Below are positions 42,897 through 54,284 of a DNA stretch of 64,000 bases, one piece after another. Source of the DNA: Achromobacter xylosoxidans A8. Its GTDB lineage: Bacteria; Pseudomonadota; Gammaproteobacteria; Burkholderiales; Burkholderiaceae_B. The stretch spans positions 186,001 through 250,000 of the forward strand of contig NC_014640.1 of assembly GCF_000165835.1 (NCBI RefSeq), in the 5' to 3' direction. A program made the position numbers and the translations under genes. The notes under the pieces were generated by a model, which did not search any database, was not told the origin of the DNA, and saw nothing but the letters and a program-made list of their open reading frames with translations. Each line of letters opens with the position of its first letter. Within the stretch, counting starts at the first letter, position 1.

Positions 42897-43703
42897 ATGG
42901 CCCGACCGCATTCAACCCGATACACGGTAGCCGCCTTGCTGTTGCTGGGCGTCGCCGTGATCATCCTGGCATCGCTGGGGCAATGGCAATTGCGCCGTGG
43001 CGATGAGCGACGCGCCATTCTGGCCGCTATCGAAGCAGGCCGCAAGCAAGCGCCGCTGCCCTTGACCCCGGCTACCGACCCCGCCCAGATGACCGCCTGG
43101 CGTTCGGCCCAGGCCTCCGGGGTCTGGCTGCCGCAATTCAGTGTACTGCTGGACAACCGCAACCACGACGGCAAGCCCGGCTACTGGCTGGCCACGCCGC
43201 TGCTGCTGGACGCCGATGCGCGCCGCGCCGTGCTGGTGTTGCGCGGCTGGATTCCGCGCGTCATGGGGACCCAGGGGCAAGGCCCCGCGCAGCCGCCGCT
43301 GCCGGCCACGCCTGCGGGGCCGCAGACGGTGACGGGCGAGCTCTCGCCGCGCGTGCCGCGCCTGTTCGAGATCTGGACGCTGGGCGGGGCGGAACAGTCC
43401 GCCTTGCCGGCGTCGCTGCCGGCGGCGGATGGCGTCTTGCCCCAGGTGCAGAACCTGCCACTGGACGCATACGCCAAATCCACCGGCCTGGCCCTGCTGC
43501 CCACGGTGCTGTCGCAATCCGCCGGCAATGCGGACGATGGCCTGGTGCGGGACTGGCCGCAGCCGTCCGTGGACTTCCAGCAGAACACGTCCTATGCCGT
43601 ACAGTGGTTTGCTTTTGCCTCGATTGCCGCCGTTGCATGGTTGGTGGTGCTGGGGGGCGCCGTCCGGCGTATGCGGCGCGCACAGAACGCGCCCGGGGCC
43701 TGA
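42897..43703 (+). CDS. SURF1-family cytochrome oxidase assembly protein
   Basis: SURF1 helps insert heme a into subunit I. The 268-residue protein has the expected two terminal membrane helices (about residues 10-27 and 235-255) flanking a periplasmic domain, with LGQWQLRRGDERRAIL after the first helix, LDNRNHDGKPGYWLATPL, and YAVQWFAFASIAAVAW at the end. It is divergent from the twin-helix gene with only 39 bases between, so the promoters overlap. Confidence 0.92.
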   Translation: MARPHSTRYTVAALLLLGVAVIILASLGQWQLRRGDERRAILAAIEAGRKQAPLPLTPATDPAQMTAWRSAQASGVWLPQFSVLLDNRNHDGKPGYWLATPLLLDADARRAVLVLRGWIPRVMGTQGQGPAQPPLPATPAGPQTVTGELSPRVPRLFEIWTLGGAEQSALPASLPAADGVLPQVQNLPLDAYAKSTGLALLPTVLSQSAGNADDGLVRDWPQPSVDFQQNTSYAVQWFAFASIAAVAWLVVLGGAVRRMRRAQNAPGA

Positions 43704-43748
43704 CCGGGGCGCCAACTCTTAACCCGCAAGACGACGACAGGATACATA

Positions 43749-44378
43749 GTGGCTCGCGATCTTTCCTCTACCAAGCCCGCACGCAAGCGCTCCTTGATGC
43801 CGATGCTGCTGGTGTTCCTGTGCTCGCTGGCGCCTATCGTCGCGGCGATCGTGGTGTACATGAATCCGCAGTGGTGGCCCGATGAGTCCAGCAACTACGG
43901 CACGCTGCTCAGCCCGCAGCGGCCCATGCCCGTGGCCGAGGAATTGCGCCTGACGACGCTGGACGGCAAACCCTTCGATCTGCAGAGCTTGAAGGGCAAG
44001 TGGCTGCTGGTGGCCGCCGATGGCGGCGCTTGCCCGGAAAGCTGCGCCCGCAAGCTCTTCATCGCCCGCAACAGCCACGCCAGCCAGGGCAAGAACGTCG
44101 ACCGGTTGGCGCGCGTCTGGTTCATCACCGACGATGCCCCGGTGCCGGATAAGGTGCTGGAGGCCTACAAAGGCACGGTCATGGTGCGCGTCAACCCCGA
44201 CCAGTTGGCGCGGTTCCTGCTGGCGCGCGATACTGCCGCCGGCCAGCCTGGGTTGGAGGTGCCGATCTGGGTGATCGACCCGCTGGGCAACCTGATGATG
44301 CAGTACCCTGCCGAAGCTGATGGCGTGAAGGTGCGCAAGGACATCAGCAAGCTGGTGTACAGCTCAAGGATAGGTTGA
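43749..44378 (+). CDS. Sco-like membrane-anchored protein lacking the copper-ligand histidine
   Basis: A 209-residue protein with one N-terminal membrane helix (about residues 17-38) and a thioredoxin-like periplasmic domain. GKWLLVAADGGACPESCARKL places a CxxxC pair where Sco1 has its copper cysteines, but the distal histidine of Sco1 is replaced in PIWVIDPLGNLM. The start is a GTG at 43749. The gene lies between surf1 and ctaA. It may be a thiol-disulfide factor for oxidase assembly rather than a copper carrier. Confidence 0.82.
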   Translation: MARDLSSTKPARKRSLMPMLLVFLCSLAPIVAAIVVYMNPQWWPDESSNYGTLLSPQRPMPVAEELRLTTLDGKPFDLQSLKGKWLLVAADGGACPESCARKLFIARNSHASQGKNVDRLARVWFITDDAPVPDKVLEAYKGTVMVRVNPDQLARFLLARDTAAGQPGLEVPIWVIDPLGNLMMQYPAEADGVKVRKDISKLVYSSRIG

Positions 44379-44381
44379 TGG

Positions 44382-44456
44382 GCCCACCCCCGAAGCGCCT
44401 GTGGCGCTTCCCCCCTCGGGGGGGCCGCGCATGGACCGGCAAAGCCGGCTCCATGG
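44382..44456. repeat. Cluster of GC-rich palindromes before ctaA
   Basis: Three adjacent dyads: GAAGCGCC-tgt-GGCGCTTC (44392-44410), CCCCCC-T-CGGGGGG (44410-44423) and CATGGACCGGC-aaa-GCCGGCTCCATG (44430-44455). The first shares its CCCCGAAGCGCC core with the palindrome at 4294. This looks like a dispersed intergenic repeat of the REP type rather than a terminator, since no T-run follows. Confidence 0.6.
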
Positions 44457-44520
44457 CGGCCCGGATCGGGGCGCATAGTTTTATCGCGTCGTGCGCATTG
44501 TGCGCGGCGCCGCAGAGTGG

Positions 44521-45567
44521 ATGTTTATGGAAATCGAACGCATCAAAGCGCGTTATCGCAAGCTGGTCTTCTTTACCTGGTTCCTGACGCTGGACCTGAT
44601 CATGTTCGGCGCCTTCGTGCGGCTGACGGATTCGGGCCTGGGTTGTCCCGACTGGCCCGGCTGCTACGGCAGCGTGACGCCGCTGGGCGCGATGGGCGAT
44701 ATCCACGAAGCGTCGCAGGCCATGCCGTTCGGCCCGGTCACGCTATCCAAGGCCTGGATCGAAATGATCCACCGCTATGTCGGCACCATCCTGGGCATGC
44801 TGATCATCGGCATCGTCTACATGGCGTGGCGCTACCGCAGCCAGCTGGGCCGCTCGCCCAGGTTGGCGGTCGTGACCCTGATCGCGGTTTGCGTGCAGGG
44901 CGCGTTCGGCGCCTGGACCGTGACGCACAAGCTGATGCCCGTGGTCGTGACCGCGCACCTGGTGTTCGGCCTGTCGGTGCTGGCGCTGATGACCTGGCTG
45001 TCCGCCCGCGAGCGTCCGCATCTGGCCATAGCCGCGGCGGCCGCGCGCTGGAAGCCCTGGGTGGCCGGGGGCTTTGCCCTGCTGCTGGTGCAAGTGACGC
45101 TGGGCGGCTGGGTCAGTACCAACTATGCCGCGCTGGCCTGCATGGATTTCCCCATGTGCCACGGGGCCTGGGTGCCGGAAATGGACTTCCATGGCGGCTA
45201 TTCGATCATCCGCGCCCTGGGCGAGCTGCCGTCGGGTGAGATGATTTCCCAGCCGGCGCTGACCGCGATCCACTGGGTCCACCGCAACTTCGCCTTCGTG
45301 GTGTTCTTGTATCTGGGCATATTGGCCTGGCGCCTGCGCGCCGAGCCCGGCCTGCGCGGCCCGGCCACGCTGATGCTGGCACTGCTGGGCGCGCAACTGC
45401 TGACCGGCCTGACCACGATCTTTTTCCAGTGGCCGCTGTTGATCGCGGTGCTGCACAATGGAGGCGCCGCCGGCCTGACCCTGGCCGCGGTGGTTTTGAT
45501 GGTGCGTTTGTCCACAGCTGGACGTGCGCCTGCCTGGGACTACGGCCCCAATTCGGTGCGCGTTTAA
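44521..45567 (+). CDS. ctaA: Heme A synthase
   Basis: CtaA (Cox15) oxidises the C8 methyl of heme O to make heme A for the oxidase. The 348-residue protein has eight membrane helices and the family sequences [31 protein letters not shown], a repeat [14 protein letters not shown] with HWVHRNFAF, and a final LHNGGA histidine. Two nearby ATGs (44521, 44527) are possible starts; I chose the first. It precedes ctaB by 13 bases. Confidence 0.95.
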   Translation: MFMEIERIKARYRKLVFFTWFLTLDLIMFGAFVRLTDSGLGCPDWPGCYGSVTPLGAMGDIHEASQAMPFGPVTLSKAWIEMIHRYVGTILGMLIIGIVYMAWRYRSQLGRSPRLAVVTLIAVCVQGAFGAWTVTHKLMPVVVTAHLVFGLSVLALMTWLSARERPHLAIAAAAARWKPWVAGGFALLLVQVTLGGWVSTNYAALACMDFPMCHGAWVPEMDFHGGYSIIRALGELPSGEMISQPALTAIHWVHRNFAFVVFLYLGILAWRLRAEPGLRGPATLMLALLGAQLLTGLTTIFFQWPLLIAVLHNGGAAGLTLAAVVLMVRLSTAGRAPAWDYGPNSVRV

Positions 45568-45580
45568 AATAGGGCCCACT

Positions 45581-46474
45581 ATGACCAGTATTGCCGCTCC
45601 TCAGCCCGGATTGTTCCGCCAGTATTTCGTCCTCACCAAGCCGCGTGTGACGCAGCTGGCGGTGTTTTGCGCCGTGATCGGCATGTTCCTGGCGGCGCCG
45701 GGCATTCCCGACATGCGCCGGGTGCTGTTCGGCACCCTGGGCATCTGGCTGCTGGCCGCGGCCGCCTTCGCCATCAATTGCCTGATCGAACAGGAAATCG
45801 ATGCCCGCATGCTGCGCACCGCGCGCCGCGGCACCGCGCGCGGCACGATTTCGTCGTTCCAGGTGCTGAGCATGTCCGGCCTGCTGGGCGGCGCCGGCAT
45901 GTTCGTGCTGTATCACATGGTCAACCCGCTGACCATGTGGCTGACCTTTGCCACCTTCGTGGGCTACGCGGTCATCTACACCGTCATCCTCAAGCCGCGC
46001 ACGCCGCAGAACATCGTCATCGGCGGCCTGTCGGGCGCCATGCCTCCGGCCCTGGGTTGGGCCACCGTGGCGGACTCGGTGCCGGCCGAGGCCTGGATCC
46101 TGGTGCTGATCATCTTCATCTGGACGCCGCCGCACTTCTGGGCGCTGGCGCTCTACCGCAACCACGATTACGCCAAGTCTGGCCTGCCCATGCTGCCGGT
46201 GACGCACGGCAACCAGTTCACGCGCCTGCACATCCTTTTGTATAGCGTGGCGCTGGTCGCCACCACGCTGCTGCCTTACGCCATCCGCATGAGCGGCGAA
46301 CTTTACTTGCTGTCGGCACTGGTGCTGGGCGGCATGTTCGTTTCCTATGCCTGGCGGCTGTACCGTGCCTACAGCGACGAACTGGCGCGCAGCATGTTCC
46401 GTTTTTCCATACTCTACCTGGCGCTGCTGTTCGGCGCCCTGCTGGTGGACCACTGGGTCGGCCTGCTGCGCTGA
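45581..46474 (+). CDS. ctaB: Heme O synthase (protoheme IX farnesyltransferase)
   Basis: CtaB adds farnesyl to heme B to make heme O, the substrate of CtaA. The 297-residue UbiA-family protein has about nine membrane helices. The allylic-diphosphate site appears as [15 protein letters not shown], the variant usual in betaproteobacteria, and the second conserved region as [17 protein letters not shown]. Start ATG at 45581. It is tightly linked to ctaA and to the sco gene that follows. Confidence 0.96.
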   Translation: MTSIAAPQPGLFRQYFVLTKPRVTQLAVFCAVIGMFLAAPGIPDMRRVLFGTLGIWLLAAAAFAINCLIEQEIDARMLRTARRGTARGTISSFQVLSMSGLLGGAGMFVLYHMVNPLTMWLTFATFVGYAVIYTVILKPRTPQNIVIGGLSGAMPPALGWATVADSVPAEAWILVLIIFIWTPPHFWALALYRNHDYAKSGLPMLPVTHGNQFTRLHILLYSVALVATTLLPYAIRMSGELYLLSALVLGGMFVSYAWRLYRAYSDELARSMFRFSILYLALLFGALLVDHWVGLLR

Positions 46475-46491
46475 CTCCCTGGAGGTTGTTG

Positions 46492-47097
46492 ATGTCCGTG
46501 TTTTCCGCCAGCCGCCGGCTGGTCCTGCGCGCGAGCGCAGCCGCCGCTTTCACCGTTGCCCTGGCCGCCTGCGGCGACAACGCGCCTGTGTTCAAAGGCA
46601 GCGACATCAGCGGCACCCAGCTGGGCCGCGGCATGGAGCTGGTCGACTACAACGGCAAGACGCGCCAGCTGTCCGATTTCGCCGGCAAGGTGGTGGTCGT
46701 GTTCTTCGGTTTCACGCAGTGTCCGGACGTGTGTCCGACCTCGCTGGCCGAACTGACTGAAGTCATGAAGAAGCTGGGTCCGGACGCCGACCGCGTGCAG
46801 GTGCTGCTGATCACGGTGGACCCCGAGCGCGACACGCCTGAAGTCCTCAAGCAGTACGTCACCGCCTTCGATCCGCGCTTTCTGGGGCTCACCGGCACGC
46901 CGGATCAGGTCAAGAAGGCCGCTGCGTCCTTCAAAGCCTATTACGCCAAGGCGCCTACCAAGGACGGCAACTACACCATGGACCACACGGCCGCGTTCTA
47001 CCTGCTGGACGGCAAGGGCGAATCGCGCGTGCTGGCCAACAACAACATCGGGGTGGACGCCCTGACGCAGGACATCAAGGCCCTGCTCAAAGGTTGA
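46492..47097 (+). CDS. SCO1/SenC-family copper chaperone lipoprotein
   Basis: A 201-residue Sco protein that delivers copper to or reduces the CuA site of subunit II. It has a lipoprotein signal (lipobox LAAC), the copper-binding CxxxC in FTQCPDVCPTSL, and the distal ligand His in TMDHTAAFYLL, so all three ligands are intact. The ATG at 46492 follows GGAGG at six bases; two in-frame TTG codons precede it and are less likely. It closes the oxidase assembly group. Confidence 0.94.
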   Translation: MSVFSASRRLVLRASAAAAFTVALAACGDNAPVFKGSDISGTQLGRGMELVDYNGKTRQLSDFAGKVVVVFFGFTQCPDVCPTSLAELTEVMKKLGPDADRVQVLLITVDPERDTPEVLKQYVTAFDPRFLGLTGTPDQVKKAAASFKAYYAKAPTKDGNYTMDHTAAFYLLDGKGESRVLANNNIGVDALTQDIKALLKG

Positions 47098-47129
47098 TCA
47101 GGCGGGGGCCGCCCAGGCGGCGGCCAGGC

Positions 47130-47348
47130 TTACTTGCCGGCCGCGGCCCAGCCTGCCAGCGCGGCACGGGCTTTGTCGCTCAGTTCGGCGGCGGGGATCT
47201 CGCGCTGGTGCGCCATGATCATCAGCGCGTAAGGCGTGGCCAGCGCGGCAGCCTCGGGGCACAGGCGGGATTCTTCGCCCACTGACGGCGAAATATTGCG
47301 CCAGTAGTTGATGGCCTGTTCGAGCTGGGGCAGGGTGATGGCATCCAT
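47130..47348 (-). CDS. Small protein, DUF3717-like
   Basis: A 72-residue helical protein. LPQLEQAINYWRNISPSVGEE and CPEAAALATPYALMIMAH are typical of the DUF3717 family found in Burkholderiales. The ATG at 47348 is chosen since residues upstream of it in the open frame do not resemble the family. Function unknown. It converges with the sco gene. Confidence 0.8.
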   Translation of the reverse strand: MDAITLPQLEQAINYWRNISPSVGEESRLCPEAAALATPYALMIMAHQREIPAAELSDKARAALAGWAAAGK

Positions 47349-47479
47349 CCGGCTATTGTCCACGAATGGGCAACGCTGTCCACCAGCGCAGATCCTGCAA
47401 AGAAGCGTCACCATCGCAACACGCCGAAACCGCGCCAGGGTGCTATACCACTGCCGGTTAGTAACGATGGAGCATCGTC

Positions 47480-48145
47480 ATGAGTACATCCGCCAAAATC
47501 GAATCCGCGCGCCGCGCCATCCATCCCTTGGTTGCCGCGGCAGCGATCGCCGTCATCGTCATGTGTACGGTGGGCGTGGCCGCCGTGATGGGCTGGCTGC
47601 CCTCGCCTTCGGCCAATCCGCATGCGGACGAGCCGGTGGCCGAGGCCGGCCCGGAAGGCGCCAACCTGGCGCCCGCGCCACAGGCCGCCGTGCCACCCGC
47701 GCCAGCCCAGCAAGGGGCCCAGGCGTCCGCCGCGCCGCGTTCCCAGGCTCAGACCCAGGCGCCAGCACCTGCCCAGCGTCCCGCGCCGCAAGCCTGCGCG
47801 AGCTGCGGCGTGGTGGAATCGGTCCGACAAGTGCAGGTACCCGTCAAGGACAATAGCGATCACCTCATCGGCACCATCGGCGGCGGCGTGGTCGGGGGCG
47901 TCGTGGGCAACCAGTTCGGCGGCGGCAGCGGCAAGACGGCACTGACCGTGCTGGGCGCGGTGGGCGGCGCTTTGGCAGGCCGTGAAGTTGAGCGTAATAT
48001 CAGACAGCAACAAACGGTGACGCACTATGAACTCACGGTGCGCATGAACGACGGCAGCACGCGCCAATTCCGCAGCGCGCAGCCGTTCGCCTTTGCGTCC
48101 GGCGATCATGTGCGCGTGGAGAACAATCAGCTGCTGCGCGGATGA
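47480..48145 (+). CDS. Glycine-zipper 2TM-domain protein
   Basis: A 221-residue protein with an N-terminal membrane helix (about residues 18-39), a long Ala/Pro/Gln-rich linker, a CASCG motif, and a glycine zipper (GTIGGGVVGGVVGNQFGGG) followed by LGAVGGALAGREVERNI. This resembles the SlyB/glycine-zipper 2TM family (outer-membrane-associated). The C-terminal 45 residues form a small basic beta domain. Precise role unknown. Confidence 0.85.
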   Translation: MSTSAKIESARRAIHPLVAAAAIAVIVMCTVGVAAVMGWLPSPSANPHADEPVAEAGPEGANLAPAPQAAVPPAPAQQGAQASAAPRSQAQTQAPAPAQRPAPQACASCGVVESVRQVQVPVKDNSDHLIGTIGGGVVGGVVGNQFGGGSGKTALTVLGAVGGALAGREVERNIRQQQTVTHYELTVRMNDGSTRQFRSAQPFAFASGDHVRVENNQLLRG

Positions 48146-48189
48146 TCCCGCCTGCCGGCGACCATCATCTGTCTTAGGGGAGACCAGGA

Positions 48190-48936
48190 ATGAGCGACCA
48201 ACACACCAACCCGTTCGTTCTGCCCGGCATGGGCCAGCATTCCGACCTGTCGGGCAACCCGCTACTGGCCAGCATGGAAATGATGCGCCAGGCCTGGGCG
48301 GGCCTGACCGGACCCGGAGGCCTGGCCAGCAGCCTGCCCATGGCTCCCCCGATGAACCTGGAAGACCTGGATCGCCGGATCGCGGAATTGCGTTCCGTGG
48401 AAAACTGGCTGCGCATGAACCTGTCCATGCTGTCCAGCACGATCCAGGGCATGGAAGTCCAGCGTTCCACCATCAGCACGCTGCGCGCCTTCGTGGACAG
48501 CGCAGCCAACCTGGATATGGGCGCCTTCCAGGACAGCGGCGCGGCCTCCCCGCTGGAAGTGGTGCTGGGCCTGAAGCCCGGCCCTAAGTCCGCACCCAAG
48601 CCGGCCCCTGCCGCCGAAGGCGCCAAGGCCAAGGGCGAAGAGGCCGCAGGGCAGCAGCAAGCCGCCGCGCCGGGCATGAGCGAGCAGATGGGCGCCGCGG
48701 CGCAATCGGCTTCCAAGGCCTGGTGGGATCTGCTGCAGCAGCAGTTCAATCAGATCGCCGCCGCCACCGCGGCCTCCATGCCGGCGGCGCCTGCCGATGC
48801 CGCGGCCAAGGCCGGGCCTAAGACTGGCGAGTCCAAAGCCGCAGCCGCGCCCGCAGCCAAGGCGTCCAAACCCGCGGCCCGCAAGTCCGCGGCGCCTCGC
48901 AAGGCCGCCAAGAAAACCGGACCGGACGCCAGCTAG
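48190..48936 (+). CDS. PhaM-like polyhydroxyalkanoate granule regulatory protein
   Basis: A 248-residue protein whose N-terminal half (LEDLDRRIAELRSVENWLRMN and STISTLRAF) matches the PhaM family, which activates PHA synthase and attaches granules to the nucleoid. The C-terminal tail is Ala/Lys/Pro-rich with AAKASKPAARKSAAPRKAAKK, resembling histone H1 and suited to DNA binding. No PHA synthase genes lie in the window. It precedes glmU in the same direction. Confidence 0.83.
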   Translation: MSDQHTNPFVLPGMGQHSDLSGNPLLASMEMMRQAWAGLTGPGGLASSLPMAPPMNLEDLDRRIAELRSVENWLRMNLSMLSSTIQGMEVQRSTISTLRAFVDSAANLDMGAFQDSGAASPLEVVLGLKPGPKSAPKPAPAAEGAKAKGEEAAGQQQAAAPGMSEQMGAAAQSASKAWWDLLQQQFNQIAAATAASMPAAPADAAAKAGPKTGESKAAAAPAAKASKPAARKSAAPRKAAKKTGPDAS

Positions 48937-49011
48937 CGGCGGTCCTCTCTTTAAATCGTCGGGCGAGATGGCCGCAAGGCCTCTCGGTCGCCACTCAACA
49001 TACTGGAACCT

Positions 49012-50382
49012 ATGCTTAACGTAGTAATTCTTGCCGCCGGACTGGGTAAACGCATGCAGTCCGATCTCCCCAAAGTGCTGCACACGCTGGCTGGCAAACC
49101 GATGTTGGGCCACGTGCTGGACAGCGCGCGCCAACTCAAGCCGGCGCGCATCATCGTCGTGGTCGGCCATGGCGCGGACCGCGTCAAACAGGCTTATGAA
49201 GGCCAGTCGGACCTGCACTTCGTGTTGCAGCAACCGCAGCAAGGCACCGGCCACGCCGTGCAGCAGGCCGTGCCGCTGCTCGAAGGCGATGGCAAGGATG
49301 ACGTGACCCTGGTGCTGTATGGCGATGTGCCGCTAGTGCAGCCCGAAACCCTGCAACGCCTGCTGGACGCCCGCGGCGCTGGCGCCGCCGTGTTGACCGA
49401 GGTGCTGGCGGATTCCACCGGCTACGGCCGCATCGTGCGCGACGCCAGCGGCAACGTGTGCCGCATCGTCGAACACAAGGACGCCTCGGACGCCGAGCGC
49501 GAGATCCGCGAAGTGAACACCGGCATCCTCACGGCGCCGACCGCGCAGCTGAAGGACTGGCTGTCCCGCATCGACAACAACAACGCCCAGGGCGAGTACT
49601 ACCTGACCGACGTGGTCGGCCTGGCGGTGGTCGACGGCGTGCCGGTGGGCGCGGCCCAGCCGGGCGCGTCCTGGGAAACGCTGGGCGTGAACAGCCGCGT
49701 GCAGCAAGCCGAACTGGAGCGCCGCTGGCAGGCCGAGCAGGCCCGCCGCCAACTGGAAGCCGGCGTCACGCTGGCCGACCCGGCGCGTTTTGATGTGCGC
49801 GGCTCGCTCACCTGCGGACGCGATGTGTTCATCGACGTGGGCTGCGTGTTCGAAGGCCAGGTATCGCTGGCCGACGGCGTGCGCGTGGGCCCGCATTGCG
49901 TGCTGCGCGACGTCAGCGTCGGCCCGGGCACGCATATCGAGGCCTACAGCCATCTGCAGCAGGCACAGGTCGGCCGCGATGCGCGCGTCGGTCCCTACGC
50001 GCGCCTGCGCCCGGGCGCGGAACTCGGCGACCGCAGCCACGTCGGCAACTTCGTCGAGATCAAGAAGAGCGTGCTGGGCGCGGACAGCAAGGCCAACCAC
50101 CTGGCCTACATCGGCGACGCCGACATCGGCGCCCGCGTGAACGTGGGTGCCGGCACCATCACCTGCAACTATGACGGCGTGAACAAGCACCGTACCGTCA
50201 TCGAGGACGACGCCTTCATCGGCTCCGATACGCAGCTGGTGGCGCCGGTGCGCGTCGGCCGCGGCGCCACGCTGGGCGCGGGCACCACCCTGACCCGCGA
50301 TGCGCCGGCCGAGAAACTGACGGTGTCGCGCGCCAAGCAGGTCACCGTCGACGGATGGCAGCGCCCGGTCAAGAAATCGTGA
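49012..50382 (+). CDS. glmU: Bifunctional UDP-GlcNAc pyrophosphorylase / GlcN-1-P acetyltransferase
   Basis: GlmU acetylates glucosamine-1-phosphate and then couples it to UTP, giving UDP-GlcNAc for peptidoglycan, lipopolysaccharide and capsule. The 456-residue protein has the N-terminal nucleotidyltransferase motif LAAGLGKRM with the Lys of LPKVLH, and a C-terminal left-handed beta helix with the acetyltransferase active site region [19 protein letters not shown] and [11 protein letters not shown]. Its stop overlaps the following MFS gene. Confidence 0.97.
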   Translation: MLNVVILAAGLGKRMQSDLPKVLHTLAGKPMLGHVLDSARQLKPARIIVVVGHGADRVKQAYEGQSDLHFVLQQPQQGTGHAVQQAVPLLEGDGKDDVTLVLYGDVPLVQPETLQRLLDARGAGAAVLTEVLADSTGYGRIVRDASGNVCRIVEHKDASDAEREIREVNTGILTAPTAQLKDWLSRIDNNNAQGEYYLTDVVGLAVVDGVPVGAAQPGASWETLGVNSRVQQAELERRWQAEQARRQLEAGVTLADPARFDVRGSLTCGRDVFIDVGCVFEGQVSLADGVRVGPHCVLRDVSVGPGTHIEAYSHLQQAQVGRDARVGPYARLRPGAELGDRSHVGNFVEIKKSVLGADSKANHLAYIGDADIGARVNVGAGTITCNYDGVNKHRTVIEDDAFIGSDTQLVAPVRVGRGATLGAGTTLTRDAPAEKLTVSRAKQVTVDGWQRPVKKS

Positions 50383-51767
50383 CGGGGCAGAGCGGAGAGG
50401 CGCCCGCAAGCGGCGCCAAGCCCGCCCCGCCCGACGGTCTGCCCACGCCGCGCCGCTACTGGGCGGCGGCAACAGTGATGACAGGCATCAGCCTGTCGGT
50501 CCTGGACACCACCATCGCCAATGTGGCGCTGCCCACGATCGCCGTCGACCTCAATGCGTCGCCGGCCCAGGCGGTCTGGATCGTGAACGCCTACAACCTG
50601 GCGGTGGTGATGATGCTGCTGCCCTTGTCGGCGCTGGCCGAGCGCATCGGTTTTCGCCGCATGTTCACCTTCGGCCTGATGCTGTTCACGCTGGCCTCGC
50701 TGGGCTGCGCCCTGGCCGGCACGCTCTGGCAGCTGACGGCGGCGCGCGTGTTCCAGGGCATAGGCGCGGCTTCGCTCATGTGCATGTTTGGCGGGCTGGT
50801 GCGCAACATCTATCCACTGAAACTGCTGGGACGCGGCATCAGCCTGAACGCCACCACCGTGGCCATCATGTCGGTGCTGGGGCCGACTATCGGTTCGGCC
50901 ATCCTGTCGGTGGCGCCCTGGCCCTGGATCTTCGCCGTCAACCTGCCGATCTGCGCGCTGGCGATGCTGGGCCTGCGCCATTTGCCGGAAGTGCCGCGCA
51001 ACGATGTGAAGCTGGACTGGATCAGCGCCCTGCTGTGCATGCTGACCCTGGGCGTCTTTATTTCGGGCGTGGACATGATGGGCATGGATCTGTTGCGCGG
51101 CATCGGCCTGGTGGCGATCGCCACGGCCATCGGCTTCGTGCTGGTGCGCCGCGTCGGCAAGCAGCCGGCGCCGCTGGTGCCCGTGGACCTGCTGCGCATC
51201 CGCCCGCTGGCCTTTGCGGTGGGCGCCTCGGCCTGCACCTTCGCCGCGCAGATGGCGTCCTATGTGTCCCTGCCGTTCTATTTCCAGCAGGTGTTGGGCC
51301 GGCCCTATCTGGAAGTGGGCATGCTGATGGGCGCCTGGCCCGTGGGCACCGCCATCATCGCTCCGCTGGCGGGCCGGCTGTCTGACCGCTATTCGGCCGC
51401 CACGCTCAGCGGCATAGGCGCGGCCGCCATGGTGGTCGGCATGCTGTGGCTGGCGGCGCTGCCGGCCACGGTCTCGAACTGGCCCATTGTGGCGGGCATG
51501 TTCGTGGCGGGAATGGGCTTCGGCTTTTTCCAGACGCCCAACAACCGCGCCTTGTTGTCGGCCGCGCCCCGCTCGCGCAGCGGCGCGGCGGGCGGCCTGC
51601 AAGCCACTACCCGGGTATTCGGCCAGAGCTTCGGCACGGCGCTGGTCGCCATCGCGTTCAGTATCAGCCTGGCGCATGGTCCGGGCCTGGCGCTGGTGCT
51701 GGGGACCGTCTGCGCCGCCCTGGCGGTGGTGGTGAATACCGTCCGCTTCAGCAAGCTGCGGACCTAG
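50379..51767 (+). CDS. MFS drug-exporter-like transporter (DHA2 type)
   Basis: A 462-residue membrane protein with 12-14 hydrophobic segments. [14 protein letters not shown] in the first helix is the DHA2 (EmrB/QacA) motif, followed by [10 protein letters not shown] (motif A). The GTG at 50379 overlaps the glmU stop by four bases and is my preferred start; an ATG at 50355 would overlap glmU by 28 bases. Substrate unknown. Translational coupling with glmU is possible. Confidence 0.9.
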   Translation: MTGQSGEAPASGAKPAPPDGLPTPRRYWAAATVMTGISLSVLDTTIANVALPTIAVDLNASPAQAVWIVNAYNLAVVMMLLPLSALAERIGFRRMFTFGLMLFTLASLGCALAGTLWQLTAARVFQGIGAASLMCMFGGLVRNIYPLKLLGRGISLNATTVAIMSVLGPTIGSAILSVAPWPWIFAVNLPICALAMLGLRHLPEVPRNDVKLDWISALLCMLTLGVFISGVDMMGMDLLRGIGLVAIATAIGFVLVRRVGKQPAPLVPVDLLRIRPLAFAVGASACTFAAQMASYVSLPFYFQQVLGRPYLEVGMLMGAWPVGTAIIAPLAGRLSDRYSAATLSGIGAAAMVVGMLWLAALPATVSNWPIVAGMFVAGMGFGFFQTPNNRALLSAAPRSRSGAAGGLQATTRVFGQSFGTALVAIAFSISLAHGPGLALVLGTVCAALAVVVNTVRFSKLRT

Positions 51768-51894
51768 GGCCTGTCCCAAAGGACAGCTATTGCGGCGCGG
51801 CGGGCCCGGGCCCCCCGGCCGCTTCTATAATGACGGCCGGCACCGGGTTTCAGTCATCCGGCGCAACGATTACCTATTTTGAAGGCGTTCAGGC

Positions 51895-53213
<1,319 letters not shown>

Positions 53214-53217
<4 letters not shown>

Positions 53218-54272
53218 AGATCCTGCAGCTGAACTTCGAGAAGGGCTGGCGCGGCGGCGAACGGCAGACGCTGTACTGCATGCGCGCATTCCGCAAGGCC
53301 GGCCACGACGTCGAAGTGATGTGCCGCGAAGGCGCGCCCTTGGCCGAGCGCGCGCGCCAGGAGGGCTTCGTGGCCCATACCTGCCGCAACGTGCCTGGGC
53401 AGCTGGCCTTCCTGGCCGGCGCCGGCCGCTACGACATAGTTCATGCCCAGACCGCCAACACCATCACCTGGGCGGTCCTGACCAAATGGCTGCACCGCCG
53501 GCCGGTGGCGTTTTCTCGCCGCACGTCCTTCGTGGTCAAACCCGGCGATGAATGGAAGACCGGCTTCAAGTGGCGCCACGCCGACCTGTTCGTGGCGATC
53601 AGCGAGATGGCCGCGGGCGAGCCGCGCCGCCTGGGAATCGAGCCCGTCATCATCCGCAGCGCCGTCGAGCCGCACCAGATCGACGCCGAGAATGTTGCCC
53701 AACTGGTGCGCGAATTCGATCTGGCCGGCAAGAAGGTCATGGCCACGTCGGCCGCGCTGATCCGCGACAAGGATCCGGTCACGCTGGTGCGCGCCGTGGC
53801 CGAATTGGCCAAGACGCGCCGCGACTTCGTCTTCCTGCACTTCGGCGCCGGCGGCGACCGCGAGCAGCAGGCCAAGGACGAGGCGCGCAAGCTCGGCATC
53901 GAGGACGTCTACCGCTTTGCCGGCTTTCGCAAGGGCGTGGAGGATTTCTACAGCATCCTCGACGTATTCGTCATGAGCTCCGAGGAAGAGGCCCTGGGCA
54001 GCAGCGTGCTGGACGCCTTCCTGCAACGCGTGCCGGTGGTGTCCACCGATGCCGGCGGCCTGAAGGAAAGCCTGGCCGACGGGCGCGGCGTGTTGTGCGC
54101 CGTGGGCGATTTTCAGACCATGGCCCAAGGCATGGCCCGCTGCCTGGACGACGCGGCCTTCCGCCAGGAAGTCACCGAACGTGCCTACGAATACGTGCGC
54201 AACGAGCACGACGTGCAGAAAATGGGCAACCGCTACCTGGCGCAGTTCGAGCGCCTGATCGCCCGCCGCTGA
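53214..54272 (+). CDS. GT4-family glycosyltransferase
   Basis: A 352-residue GT-B fold enzyme. The N-terminal acceptor domain starts [19 protein letters not shown] with the glycine-rich loop, and the C-terminal donor domain ends in [20 protein letters not shown], the E-x7-E-like motif of GT4, followed by [11 protein letters not shown]. The start at 53214 is set by the overlap with ugd. Likely acts in lipopolysaccharide or capsule synthesis; donor and acceptor are unknown. It converges on the Lrp-family gene with 12 bases between. Confidence 0.92.
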
Positions 54273-54284
54273 CCCTCGCGCGCG

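Noticed and set aside
54273..54284. Bidirectional terminator between the convergent glycosyltransferase and Lrp genes
   Set aside because: The gap is 12 bases with only CG-repeat symmetry and no T-run.
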